Below are positions 43,389 through 52,294 of a stretch of DNA of 64,000 nt, in pieces. Position 1 is the first letter of the stretch. Every line of letters starts with the position of its first letter. The notes under the pieces are model-generated. The model worked only from the letters and a program-made list of their open reading frames with translations. It searched no databases and was not told where the DNA came from. The DNA comes from Parafrankia elaeagni (lineage in GTDB: Bacteria; Actinomycetota; Actinomycetes; Frankiales; Frankiaceae): contig NZ_KB893717.1 of assembly GCF_000374165.1 (NCBI RefSeq), positions 186,001 through 250,000 on the forward strand. Reading direction: 5' to 3'. Position numbers and translations under genes: made by a program.

Positions 43389-43442
43389 CGTCGCGGATCT
43401 GGTTACGGTGGCCTCCTCAGGTCGGAACGCCCTGTGATCGTC

Positions 43443-43898
43443 TCACGGTAACGGCCGTGTGTTTCCGGGGGCAGCGCTGTCGCGCAGCCGGGCGAGCAGA
43501 CGGCCCAGAGTGGCCCGTTCGTCGTCGGACAGGCCGCCGGTGAACTGCCCGACGGCGCCTGACGCGTCGGCCAGCCCGCGTTCCAGCGCGGTCCGCCCCG
43601 TCGGCGTCAGCTCCAGCAGAATCGCCCGCCGGTCAGTGGGATCGACCCGGCGGCACACCATGCCGTCGGCCTCCAGCCCGTCCACGGTCTCGGTCATCGT
43701 GCGGGGCGCGACGGCGACGGCCGCGGCCAGATCGCGCGGCCGGACGGGCCCGCGCTCGGCGACGAGCCGCAGCACCTTCAGGCGGGCCAGGGTCAGCCCG
43801 GCGCCGGCGCGCAGCGCCTCGTTGACCGAACGCCGGACCTGGTGGCCGACGGCCAGCACGAGGTCGATGAGCGGGTCTCCGGTGTCGGGTGGGGGCAT
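43443..43898 (-). CDS. MarR-family transcriptional regulator
   Basis: 151 residues with the MarR winged helix: TLARLKVLRLVAERGPVRPRD, LAAAVAVAPRTMTETVDGLEADGMVCRRVDP, and the wing DRRAILLELTPTGRTALE. These proteins bind small phenolic or drug-like ligands and repress nearby exporters or oxidoreductases. ATG 43898 has GGGGA upstream; a longer frame to 44093 is open but weak. It is divergent from a nitroreductase with a palindrome between them, and upstream of an ABC exporter: a classic MarR arrangement. Confidence 0.9.
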   Translation of the reverse strand: MPPPDTGDPLIDLVLAVGHQVRRSVNEALRAGAGLTLARLKVLRLVAERGPVRPRDLAAAVAVAPRTMTETVDGLEADGMVCRRVDPTDRRAILLELTPTGRTALERGLADASGAVGQFTGGLSDDERATLGRLLARLRDSAAPGNTRPLP

Positions 43899-43989
43899 GT
43901 CCCGGTCGTCCCCTTCGCTGCTTTCGTCGTTGTTCTCAGCCGATTGTGCGCCGTGCGTCACAGGTCCGAGCACGGAGCATCCTCTATTG

Positions 43990-44002
43990 TGAGGGCACCT
44001 CA
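43990..44002. promoter_or_regulatory. Palindrome TGAGG-GCA-CCTCA, candidate MarR operator
   Basis: Perfect 5-bp arms with a 3-bp centre in the 128-nt space between marR-type and nitroreductase genes, 25 nt before the nitroreductase GTG. Binding here would block its promoter and could autoregulate the MarR gene. Confidence 0.5.
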
Positions 44003-44026
44003 TCGAAATGGAAAGGGCGGAACACC

Positions 44027-44653
44027 GTGGACGCACTGGCCTGCCTGATGACCCGCCGCACGGCCACCCGGCTGGTGGAGCCGGGCCCGACATCCGAACA
44101 GCTCGCGGTCATGCTCACCGCGGCGACCACCGCGCCGGACCACAAGATGCTGCGCCCCTGGCGCTTCGTCGTGGTCCGCGGCGAGGCGCGCACGACCCTC
44201 GCGAACGCGATCACCGCAGCCGCCGAGGCCGTCGGTGGCCTGGCCGAACCCGTGATCCGCAAGGCCGCGGGCAAGGCCACCCGCTCGCCGGCCCTGATCG
44301 CGGTGATCGCTTCCCGGGTGCCCGGCGCCAAGGTCCCCCGTGCCGAGCAGGACGCCTCCGCCGCGGCGGCGGCGCAGAACATCTGCCTGGCCGCGCACGC
44401 CCAGGGCGTCGCCTCGGCGTGGAAGTCGGTACCGCTGCCCGACAGCGACGAGGTCCGCGCCGTGTTCGGGCTGACCGGCGGCGAGGAGCTGCTCGGCTGG
44501 GTCGAGCTGGGCACGCTGTCCGACGCCGTCCCGCTCCCGCCGCGCCCTCAGGTCGACCTGCCGGCGGTGACCGCCGAGCTCACCACCGACGGCGTGCTCG
44601 CCCCCGTCCCGGCCCTGGCCGCGGCAGCCACCCTCGTGACGCCGGCGGGGTGA
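44027..44653 (+). CDS. Nitroreductase-family FMN oxidoreductase
   Basis: 208 residues. MTRRTATRLVEPGPTSEQL is the N-terminal FMN-binding RR region, followed by TTAPDHKMLRPWRFVVVRGEA, AAAAAQNICLAAHAQGVASAWK and GGEELLGWVELG. This subgroup is close to YdjA/RutE-like enzymes that reduce nitro or enone compounds with NAD(P)H. GTG 44027 has AAGGGCGG 6-13 nt upstream; ATG 44048 is a possible alternative. Divergent from the MarR gene, which probably controls it. Confidence 0.9.
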   Translation: MDALACLMTRRTATRLVEPGPTSEQLAVMLTAATTAPDHKMLRPWRFVVVRGEARTTLANAITAAAEAVGGLAEPVIRKAAGKATRSPALIAVIASRVPGAKVPRAEQDASAAAAAQNICLAAHAQGVASAWKSVPLPDSDEVRAVFGLTGGEELLGWVELGTLSDAVPLPPRPQVDLPAVTAELTTDGVLAPVPALAAAATLVTPAG

Positions 44654-44967
44654 CGCGTGGGCCTGTTCGTGGCGGCTGGCCCGGGCGTGTGACGGATGTC
44701 CGGTCGCGGCGGGCAGTCCTGTCGCCCCCGGCGGGGGAAGTTGCCCCCGGCAGGGGAAAAGGAGCCCCGCCGGGGTACAGAGACCGCTGCGGGCGGCGTT
44801 GCTGCGCCGTCCCGGGGCCGGTCGCCTGCCCGGTCACCGACGTACGCGGCGGACCCGCCGGTTCCGGCACCCCCGAACTCCGCTTCCGGAAAGTAGCGGC
44901 GTTTGGCGCCGGAAGCTACCTAAGCTGAACCCGGGCCCAGCAGCCAGGCCTGTGAGGGGGTGGCGCG
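44654..44967. other. Intergenic region with tandem GC repeats
   Basis: 314 nt without a supported gene. It contains a 19-bp tandem repeat at 44721-44758 (two copies, two mismatches; each CCCCCGGC(G/A)GGGG is self-complementary, so a terminator after the nitroreductase is possible). A 7-bp inverted repeat CTTCCGG (44883-44889) / CCGGAAG (44909-44915) with TAAGCT just after it may mark the promoter of the next gene. Confidence 0.5.
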
Positions 44968-45780
44968 GTGACCAGGACTCGCTCGTCCGGTACGGCCCCC
45001 CGGGGCCCGCTGCGTCGGCCGATGATCGGCCGGCCGGTCGCCGGCCGCCTGATGGTCGCGGGGGCCCTGCTCACCGCGGCGCTGGCCGGGTGCGCCGAGT
45101 CCGGAGCGGACACCGCCAGCTCCCGGCCCATGCCGCCCGCAGCGGCCGACCCGCCCCAGCCCTACTCGACGCCGGACCCGGCAGCCACCGGGGCCCGAAC
45201 CCCGGAGGGCGGCGGCGCCGCGGGTACGGGTACCGCCGGTACCGATCCGGCTGGCTCTCCGGGTGACGGCGCCGGCGGGGCCGAGGGGGCCGACGGGACA
45301 GGCATGACTGGCTCCGGCGGAACGGCCGGCTCCGGTGGTGACGGGTCGAATCCCTCGTCCAGCGGCGAGGCCGGGAGGTCCGGCGCTGAGGACGGTGCGA
45401 GTGGAGCCGGTGGAGCCGATCGAGATGCCGCGGGCGGCTCGGCGGGGCCGCTGGTGCCGGATCTGCCGTCGGTCGCGCCTTCCCCGGTCTTTCTCGGCGA
45501 GGCGTGTGACCCGGACCGCGACTCCGAGCCCGCGATGGCCGTCAACGGCCTGGTTCTCCACTGTGTGCAGGTGCCGGAGCCGGAGATCACCGGGGCCGCC
45601 CCGAGCGGGGTCGGGCGCTGGTCGCCCGGGCCGCCGTCCCAGGGCAACCCGACCGGTCCGGAGCCCGGCGGTGAGTGCGACCCGGCCGACGTCGGCAAGG
45701 TCGTCCCTGGTGCCGGCGGCCGGCCGCTGTCCTGCCTGCGCGAGCCGGACGGCGCGATGCGCTGGGCCGACGTCTCCTGA
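44968..45780 (+). CDS. Putative lipoprotein with a long Gly/Ser/Pro-rich region
   Basis: The signal GRLMVAGALLTAALAGC ends in a good lipobox (LAGC, Cys near residue 42). Residues 45-160 are a disordered Gly/Ala/Ser/Pro stretch (GSGGTAGSGGDGS). The C-terminal 110 residues contain four Cys (GEACDPDRDS, GLVLHCVQV, GGECDPADVG, PLSCLREPDG) in two similar halves, suggesting a small disulfide-linked repeat domain. GTG 44968 has GAGGGGG 8-14 nt upstream. No family recognised. Confidence 0.75.
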   Translation: MTRTRSSGTAPRGPLRRPMIGRPVAGRLMVAGALLTAALAGCAESGADTASSRPMPPAAADPPQPYSTPDPAATGARTPEGGGAAGTGTAGTDPAGSPGDGAGGAEGADGTGMTGSGGTAGSGGDGSNPSSSGEAGRSGAEDGASGAGGADRDAAGGSAGPLVPDLPSVAPSPVFLGEACDPDRDSEPAMAVNGLVLHCVQVPEPEITGAAPSGVGRWSPGPPSQGNPTGPEPGGECDPADVGKVVPGAGGRPLSCLREPDGAMRWADVS

Positions 45781-45813
45781 CACCGACGTTTCCTGACGCC
45801 GACGTCTCCTGGC

Positions 45814-48800
45814 TCAGCGGCGGCGGCGCGGGCGCACCAGGTCGGCGAGCGACCAGAGCGGTGGCAGCACGAGCAGGGTGAACACGGCCGCCCAGGCCCA
45901 GGGATGCTCGGCGAGGTAGGGGACGGCGTCGTCACGCAGCCAGGGGAACAGCCGGTCGCCGGCCGCCGGGATCAGCCCGGCGGCGGCCAGCACGGCGAGC
46001 CCACCGGCGCCGGCCACCGTGAGCCCGCCGGTGAGCGTCCGCCAGCTGGTCACGCCGATCATGAGTAGGCCGGTGAGGGCGGCCAGCAGCCCCAGCCCGC
46101 CGAGCAGCCCGGCCTGGGTGACCGCCCCCGCGAGCCCGGCGAGGAGCAGCACCGCACCGGTGGCGATCGTCACCCGGTACCGGCGGCGGGCGAGGTTGTC
46201 CACGGCCGCGTGGGCGAGCCGGGTCACGGCGCGCGCGGCGGCGACGGCGGGGCGCAGCGGGCGGGGGAGCGCGCGCACCGAGGCGAGCCAGGCGGTCAGC
46301 ACCGCCAGTGTCTGGGTGACGGCGGCGACGAGAATCGCGCTGTTCGCCCGGTCGGTCAGCCGTTCGTCGGCCACCCGGCAGGTTCGCAGCACGGCGTCGG
46401 TGGCCGCGGGATCGACCCGGTCGCCGCCGGCTTCGCAATGTTCGGCCACCGCGTCGAGGAAGGCCCGGCTCGGAGCGGGGCTGGCACCGGCGCCGTCGAT
46501 GTCCGCGCGGGTGGCGGTGGCCACGCTGACCAGCTCGGCCGCGGCGATCTCGCGTTGGATGCCGGCGGCGACCCAGGCCGCGGTCTCCGGCAGGGCGGCC
46601 GGGACCGGCGCGTCCGGATCGTCCAGCCAGGCCAGCTCGGCCAGTACCGGCCCGGGCGCCGGGGCCGCGGCGACTGTCGCCAGCTGGTCCACGAAGTCGG
46701 TGAGCCACCGTGCCTCGTCGGCCGTGGAGCTGGGCCGGCCGCCCGCGGTGTCGCGTAACCAGGCGAGGCGGCGCGGGTCGAGCAGGATGCGGACCAGCCA
46801 GGCGGCGCCGTCGAGGCGCCCCCACATCCAGTCGTTCGCCCGCCAGGACGATTTCGCGAAGGCGCCGAAGTTCCCGAGCTGCAGCCCGGTCAGCTTGCGT
46901 GCCGCGGTCGCCCGGCCCGGATCAAGATCGCAGCGGACGTCCGCGCTGACCTGGACCAGCTCCACCGGCTGGTCGACGATCTCAGCCCCGGTCAGGGTGC
47001 GGGTGACCAGATGCAGGTCGAGCAGAGCCAGGGCAGCCCCGCCGCGTCGCGGCGGGAGGTAGCGGACGAAGTCGTCCAGGGTGCGGGCGGCCACCCGGCG
47101 CCGGGCGGCGAGGCTCAGCCCGTTCGGATGGGTGCGCGGCCGCTGCGTCAGCAGCGCGGCGGACGCAAGCAGTGCGGTCGGTGTGGCCGGTGTGGCCGGT
47201 GTCGCGGGTGTCGCCGGCCGGGAGGACGCCGCCGCGGCCGGCGACCGGCCGAGGGCGCTGGCCGGTGAGCGCGCCACGATGCGGCCGAGCAGGTCGCGCA
47301 GGTTCTCGGTGAGTGAACCCAGCGTGGTCCAGGCGAGGGTGAGATCGGTCTGGCTGGTCTCGGCGTCGCCCACTCCGCGCAGCCAGCGCCGGGCCGCCTC
47401 GGCGACCACCGCGTCGGACGGCGCGCCTGCCAGGTCGCGCAGCGTGTGGCGGACGATCGTGAACGCCCCCCGGTTCGCCGGGGTCGACGGGAGCGGCAGC
47501 AGGTGGGCCCCGGCCTGCTCACGGGGCGCGACCACAGCCCCGTGGATCCCCCGGGCCAGGTGCGCCAGTGCCCTGCGGTCGCGCGGGTCCGTCGCCAGCA
47601 CGTAGCCCTCATTGATCATCGCGATCAGGATGCCCTTGGCCGCGTCGACCGCGGGACGCCCCAGCCGCCACAGCTCGCCGGTGTCCGCCGGGCCGGGCAG
47701 CTTGTCGGGAAACTGCGCCAGGGCGGCGCGCACGGCGGCGACGCGCAGCTCCGTGCGGCCGGCGGCCGAGGCCAGCAGCTCCGCGGCGTCGGCGGGAACG
47801 GTCTCCAGCGGCACCGGGGCGGCCGCCGCGTCGACGACGATCCGGTCGAAGACCCCCAGCACGGCGTCCGCGGCGCGTTCCGCCTCCCGCCCGCGGTACA
47901 CCTCGTAGATGTCCTGGTCGGTCAGCCGTGGCCCGCCGGCCGGCGCGAGCCGGAACAGTGCCCGCCGGGTCGCGCGCAGGCCGCGGACGGCCTCGTTGTG
48001 CTCCCGGATGCGCCTAAGGTCGACCGAGATCGACTGGTTCAGCGCGGCGTCGAGCGCGCCGAGCAGTGTCTCGGTGGCCGAGGGGAGGCCGGGGCGCTGC
48101 CCGGGGCCGTGGTCCGCTGCCGGGCTCCCCGCCGGGTTCTCTGCCGGGCTCCCCGCCGGGTTCTCCGGTGCGTCCTCGGGCGGGTTCGGTGCGGGCACGA
48201 CGTAGGCGAGGACGCGGCGGACCTGCCGGCCGCGCGCGGGCCGCTCGAACACCTCCTGGATCGCCGGCCCGATCGGGCGGTTCACCAGGATGCCCCCGTC
48301 GGAGCCGTAGAAGTCGCCGGCCGCGTTCACATAGTCGGCCATGTCCGGATGGTCGGAGTCCGGAGAGTTGCGCACCGGGACGTACGCCGGCTCGAAGGCG
48401 CCGGGGAAGGCCGCGCTGGCCCGGGCCGCCAGCGCCAGGCGGGCGGCCGCCTCGGGGTCGGTCAGGTCGTCCTCGCCGAAGACGAACAGGCCGCGGTGGT
48501 CACGGTCGCGGATGATGCCGCCGAGGTCGTCCGACCAGCGGCTGGACTCCCCGCCCAGAATGGTCGTGGTGATGAACACCGAGGTCGGGCGGATCGTGCG
48601 CGCGGTACCGGCCCGGGGGGCGATGCTGTGCAGCCCGCGGCGCAGCGCCGGGAGCAGGATCTCGTCCCCGCGTAGCAGCGAGGGGAAGCGCCGCCCGTCC
48701 GGCCGCCGCATCAGCTCGCGCAGGGAGCCCAGCGTGATCCACAGGTCGTGCAGGGGTCCGAGGTCGGTGTCGTGGGCGTTCGCGTACCCGAGCAGGGCCA

Positions 48801-49143
48801 CGTTGATGCCGCCGGCGGAGGCCCCGGCGAGGACGTCCACCGAGATCTCGGCGTCCAGCGCCGCCAGCAGCGCGGCCCAGCGCCCGGCGACGGCGGCGTC
48901 GGTGGCGGACCAGCCGCGGGCGTGACCTGACCGGGCGGCGGTGGCGAGGTTGATCTCGCGCGCGACGCCGCCCATCCAGACCGCGAGGCTGGCGCCGCCG
49001 GTCATCACGATCGCGAGCCGGATGTCCTGCGTGGCACCGTCGCGGGGCCCGTCGGGCCGGTCTGGTCCGCCGGGCTCGCCTGCGCCTGCCGTGGCCCTCG
49101 CACCGCCCTCCGTCATGGTCGCAAGACTAGACGTGCCGGACAT
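45814..49143 (-). CDS. Patatin-like phospholipase with long C-terminal region and membrane helices (DUF3376-like)
   Basis: 1109 residues. The patatin domain spans about 40-340: oxyanion turn IVMTGGASLAVWMGG, nucleophile in LAGASAGGINVALLG (Ser about 108) and Asp in YGSDGGILVNRP near 282, an intact Ser-Asp dyad. A central region of about 600 residues has no motif I can name but fits the patatin-DUF3376 form of actinobacteria. Several helices lie near 960-1105 (VLLLAGLAGAVTQAGLLGG, WAWAAVFTLLVLPPLWSLA). It probably hydrolyses acyl esters at the membrane. ATG 49143 has GGAG 7-10 nt upstream and is preferred over ATG 49116. Confidence 0.88.
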   Translation of the reverse strand: MSGTSSLATMTEGGARATAGAGEPGGPDRPDGPRDGATQDIRLAIVMTGGASLAVWMGGVAREINLATAARSGHARGWSATDAAVAGRWAALLAALDAEISVDVLAGASAGGINVALLGYANAHDTDLGPLHDLWITLGSLRELMRRPDGRRFPSLLRGDEILLPALRRGLHSIAPRAGTARTIRPTSVFITTTILGGESSRWSDDLGGIIRDRDHRGLFVFGEDDLTDPEAAARLALAARASAAFPGAFEPAYVPVRNSPDSDHPDMADYVNAAGDFYGSDGGILVNRPIGPAIQEVFERPARGRQVRRVLAYVVPAPNPPEDAPENPAGSPAENPAGSPAADHGPGQRPGLPSATETLLGALDAALNQSISVDLRRIREHNEAVRGLRATRRALFRLAPAGGPRLTDQDIYEVYRGREAERAADAVLGVFDRIVVDAAAAPVPLETVPADAAELLASAAGRTELRVAAVRAALAQFPDKLPGPADTGELWRLGRPAVDAAKGILIAMINEGYVLATDPRDRRALAHLARGIHGAVVAPREQAGAHLLPLPSTPANRGAFTIVRHTLRDLAGAPSDAVVAEAARRWLRGVGDAETSQTDLTLAWTTLGSLTENLRDLLGRIVARSPASALGRSPAAAASSRPATPATPATPATPTALLASAALLTQRPRTHPNGLSLAARRRVAARTLDDFVRYLPPRRGGAALALLDLHLVTRTLTGAEIVDQPVELVQVSADVRCDLDPGRATAARKLTGLQLGNFGAFAKSSWRANDWMWGRLDGAAWLVRILLDPRRLAWLRDTAGGRPSSTADEARWLTDFVDQLATVAAAPAPGPVLAELAWLDDPDAPVPAALPETAAWVAAGIQREIAAAELVSVATATRADIDGAGASPAPSRAFLDAVAEHCEAGGDRVDPAATDAVLRTCRVADERLTDRANSAILVAAVTQTLAVLTAWLASVRALPRPLRPAVAAARAVTRLAHAAVDNLARRRYRVTIATGAVLLLAGLAGAVTQAGLLGGLGLLAALTGLLMIGVTSWRTLTGGLTVAGAGGLAVLAAAGLIPAAGDRLFPWLRDDAVPYLAEHPWAWAAVFTLLVLPPLWSLADLVRPRRRR

Positions 49144-49307
49144 TGCTGACTCCGTGTGCTTTGCACGCACTCCGAACCGGTGTGGCATTCGTCCGGAGAT
49201 CTCTCCCCTTCTTGGTTACTCGCGAGTAGCATGGGCATCACCTACCAGCGAGTAACCACGCCCGCGCCACCGAGCACCGCACGGTGGGTCGAGGGGAGGA
49301 GCCGTCC

Positions 49308-51140
49308 ATGGGGCACTACCGGAGCAACCTTCGCGACATCGAGTTCAACCTGTTCGAGGTGTTCGGCGTTGACCGGACGCTCGGGACCGGGCCCTTCGCG
49401 GAGATGGACCGCGATACCGCCCACGAGGTGCTCGCCGAGCTCGAGCGGGTCGCCACCGGACCGGTCGCCGAGTCCTTCGTCGACGCGGACCGCAACCCGC
49501 CGACGCTGGATCCCGACACCGGCACCGTCACGCTGCCCGAGTCCTTCCACCGCTCCTACGCGGCGGCGCAGGAGGGCGAGTGGTGGCGGCTGTACCTCCC
49601 GGCGCACCTCGGCGGCATGGGAGCGCCGCCCAGCATCGCCTGGGCGTCGTCCGAGCTGCTCCTCGGCGCGAACCCGGCCGTGTTCATGTACATGGCCGGC
49701 CCGACCTTCGCCGCCATCCTGGAGAGCATCGGCACCGAGTGGCAGAAGAAGCTCGCGCGCTGGGCCATCGAGCGCCAGTGGGGCGCGACCATGGTGCTGA
49801 CCGAGCCGGACGCCGGCTCCGACGTCGGCGCCGGGCGGGCGCGTGCCGTCGCCCAGCCGGACGGGACCTGGCACATCGAGGGTGTCAAGCGCTTCATCAC
49901 CAGCGGCGACTGGGACGTCCCCGAGAACATCTTCCACCTGGTGCTCGCCCGCCCGGAGGGCCACGGCCCGGGCACCAAGGGCCTGTCGATGTTCGTGCTG
50001 CCGAAGTACATGCCCGACCCGGAGACCGGCGCGCCCGGCGCCCGCAACGGCGTCTACGTCACCAACCTCGAGAAGAAGATGGGCCTGAAGGTCTCGACCA
50101 CCTGCGAGCTGCGGTTCGGCGAGCGAGAGCCGGCCGTCGGCTGGCTGGTCGGGGACGTCCACGACGGCATCGCCCAGATGTTCCGGGTCATCGAGTACGC
50201 CCGGATGATGGTCGGGACGAAGGCGATCGCCACCCTGTCCACCGGCTACCTCAACGCGCTGGAGTTCGCCCGCGAGCGGGTGCAGGGCGCCGACCTCACC
50301 CGGGCCTCGGACAAGTCCGCCCCCCGCGTCACGATCATCAACCACCCGGACGTCCGCCGGATGCTCATGGCACAGAAGGCGTACGCCGAGGGGATGCGCT
50401 CCCTCGTGCTCTACACGGCGACCTTCCAGGACGCCGTCGCGCTCGCCGCGGCCAGCGGCCGGGCGGACGAGGACGCCGAGCGGATGAACGACCTGCTGCT
50501 GCCGATCGTCAAGGGCGTCGGCTCCGAGCGCTCCTACGAACTGCTGGCGAGCTCGCTGCAGGTCCTCGGCGGGTCCGGCTACCTGCAGGACTATCCGATC
50601 GAGCAGTACATCCGCGATGCCAAGATCGACACCCTGTACGAGGGCACGACGTCCATCCAGGGGCAGGACCTGTTCTTCCGGAAGATCGTCCGGGACAAGG
50701 GGCGGGCGCTGACCGCCCTGCTCGGGCAGATCCAGGAGTTCGCCAAGGGCGAGGCGGGCAACGGCGCGCTGCGCGGCGAGCGGGAGGCGCTGGGCAGGGC
50801 CCTGGAGGAGTGCCAGGCGATGGTCGGAGCCATGGTCGGCTTCCTCACCGCCGGCGCCGAGAACGGCAGGCAGGTCTACCGGGTCGGGCTGAACACCACT
50901 CGCCTGCTGATGAGCCTCGGCGACCTCGTCATCGGGTGGCTGCTGCTGCGCGGCGCGGAGGCGGCGCTGCGGGCCCAGGACGAGAAGCCCGCGGCCGGAA
51001 AGGACCAGGCCTTCTACACCGGCAAGATCGCGGCGGCCCGCTGGTTCGCCGCCAACGTCCTGCCGGAGCTGCAGGCCCGCCGCACGGTGCTGGAAGGCAC
51101 CGGCCTCGGGCTGATGGAGCTGCCCGAAGAGGCGTTCTGA
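49308..51140 (+). CDS. Acyl-CoA dehydrogenase, FadE5-like
   Basis: 610 residues, the size of mycobacterial FadE5 rather than ordinary 380-residue enzymes. Motifs: [17 protein letters not shown] (FAD-binding region), [12 protein letters not shown], and [17 protein letters not shown] with the catalytic Glu. [12 protein letters not shown] marks the N-terminal helix domain. It carries out the first step of fatty acyl-CoA beta-oxidation, passing electrons to ETF. ATG 49308 has AGGGGAGGAG just upstream; ATG 49284 is less likely. It is a monocistronic unit, as shown by the strong hairpin just after it. Confidence 0.95.
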   Translation: MGHYRSNLRDIEFNLFEVFGVDRTLGTGPFAEMDRDTAHEVLAELERVATGPVAESFVDADRNPPTLDPDTGTVTLPESFHRSYAAAQEGEWWRLYLPAHLGGMGAPPSIAWASSELLLGANPAVFMYMAGPTFAAILESIGTEWQKKLARWAIERQWGATMVLTEPDAGSDVGAGRARAVAQPDGTWHIEGVKRFITSGDWDVPENIFHLVLARPEGHGPGTKGLSMFVLPKYMPDPETGAPGARNGVYVTNLEKKMGLKVSTTCELRFGEREPAVGWLVGDVHDGIAQMFRVIEYARMMVGTKAIATLSTGYLNALEFARERVQGADLTRASDKSAPRVTIINHPDVRRMLMAQKAYAEGMRSLVLYTATFQDAVALAAASGRADEDAERMNDLLLPIVKGVGSERSYELLASSLQVLGGSGYLQDYPIEQYIRDAKIDTLYEGTTSIQGQDLFFRKIVRDKGRALTALLGQIQEFAKGEAGNGALRGEREALGRALEECQAMVGAMVGFLTAGAENGRQVYRVGLNTTRLLMSLGDLVIGWLLLRGAEAALRAQDEKPAAGKDQAFYTGKIAAARWFAANVLPELQARRTVLEGTGLGLMELPEEAF

Positions 51141-51150
51141 CGCAGTTGGG

Positions 51151-51199
51151 ATCCGCGCGGGGTGGTCGGCGAGCCCGTTGCCGACCACCCCGCGCGGAT
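51151..51199 (+). terminator. Strong intrinsic terminator after the acyl-CoA dehydrogenase gene
   Basis: A perfect 20-bp stem (51151-51170 with 51180-51199) around a 9-nt loop, followed by TT then CTC. It begins 10 nt after the stop codon. The stem starts ATCCGCGCGGGGTGG. This is the longest perfect inverted repeat I found in the window. Confidence 0.9.
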
Positions 51200-51361
51200 T
51201 TCTCGCTGGTGCACCCGGCCCGCTCGGAGCGCGCTGCGGCTCCGCTGACCTCGATGGACGTAGCAGCTGTCGAACGAGGCCGCGGGCGCTGCGGGCATCC
51301 GTCGGGTGCTGGATGTGCGCAGCGTGGTTGTATCGTGGGTGATCAGGGGTAGACGGAGCCA

Positions 51362-51760
51362 ATGGGAACTCCGCTGAGCCTTCTGCTTCTCGCTTTCGGC
51401 GCCGTGCTCGCCTTCGCCGTCCGCGCCGATCCGTCCGGCCTCGACCTCACCGCTGTCGGGGTCATTCTCATGATCGTCAGTCTGGTGGGGCTGGGCGTCA
51501 CGCTCTACCGTGACCAGTGGCGCCGCCGGATCGTCGAGGAGTCCATCGACCACGGCACACCACCGCCGGTCAGTGTGGACGACACCGTGCTGGTGGACCC
51601 GTCCATGCAGGTCGAGGCCCCGACACACCATGACCCTGTCCGCCCCGAGACCGGGGGCGACGGTTCCGCCCAGTCCGTCCGCGAGACGCGCACCGACGTG
51701 CACCTGGACGAGCGGCCCCGGAGCCGGCGCCCGGCCCAGCGCGGGCTGCGCCTGCGCTGA
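51362..51760 (+). CDS. Small membrane protein, DUF6458-like
   Basis: 132 residues: two helices (LSLLLLAFGAVLAFAVRA and AVGVILMIVSLVGLGVTLY) joined by the conserved-looking DPSGLDLTAVG, then a charged tail (RDQWRRRIVEESID) and a disordered C-terminus. The MGTPLSLLLLAFGAVLAF start resembles small actinobacterial membrane proteins of the DUF6458 type, recognised by pattern only. The function is unknown. A GTGATCAGGGGT context precedes the ATG. Confidence 0.75.
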   Translation: MGTPLSLLLLAFGAVLAFAVRADPSGLDLTAVGVILMIVSLVGLGVTLYRDQWRRRIVEESIDHGTPPPVSVDDTVLVDPSMQVEAPTHHDPVRPETGGDGSAQSVRETRTDVHLDERPRSRRPAQRGLRLR

Positions 51761-51876
51761 GCGCGTGAACCGTGCCTGCGCCGACCCGGAGCGTGCGCGG
51801 GCCGGGGAGCCGTGCGCGGGCCCTGGCAGGGAGCCGTATGGGCGGGTTGTGCCGTGCGGGCGGGCGCCGACCGGGC

Positions 51877-52113
51877 TCAGGTGGTGCGCAGCGGAGGGAA
51901 AGCCTGGTCGAGCTCGTTGCGCATGTCACGCTTGAGGAGGTCGTCGGCCTCGGTGGACGACTGGCCCTCCAGCAGGAACCGGGCGACCCGCAGGGTCAGG
52001 TCCACCCGCTCGGCCAGGTTGAGCGCCCCGTTGAACCGGCCGCTGGTGCTGGCGGAGGTCAGTACCTTCGCGACGAACTCGTCGGCGGCCTGCAGAGCCT
52101 CCACGCGCGTCAT
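51877..52113 (-). CDS. Small helical protein, function unknown
   Basis: 78 residues, predicted mostly helical and acidic/basic patterned: TRVEALQAADEFVAKVLTS, LAERVDLTLRVARFLLEG, STEADDLLKRDMRNELDQAF. The ATG has GAGGTG 6-11 nt upstream. A chance frame of this composition would be unlikely, since amino-acid use is normal rather than Arg/Pro-rich. No family recognised; it lies 181 nt upstream of no operon partner on its strand. Confidence 0.65.
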   Translation of the reverse strand: MTRVEALQAADEFVAKVLTSASTSGRFNGALNLAERVDLTLRVARFLLEGQSSTEADDLLKRDMRNELDQAFPPLRTT

Positions 52114-52294
52114 GCGTTCACCTCTTCGTGGCGGAAGTCGAGCCGGGTGCCGGGTGTGAGGCGCAACCGTACCAGGCTGGACACCTCTCTCCGTTGTGCA
52201 CCCCTATGTGTCCGTTGTTCCCTCAAGGGTGTATGCGGCGAAGTGCTGATATCTGCCGCCTTGCGGCGCACCTGGCCTGACCAGCACGTCGGGC

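Noticed and set aside
45340-45365. GGGTCGAATCCC, similar to a tRNA T-loop
   Set aside because: It lies inside the lipoprotein gene and no acceptor, D or anticodon arm can be built around it.
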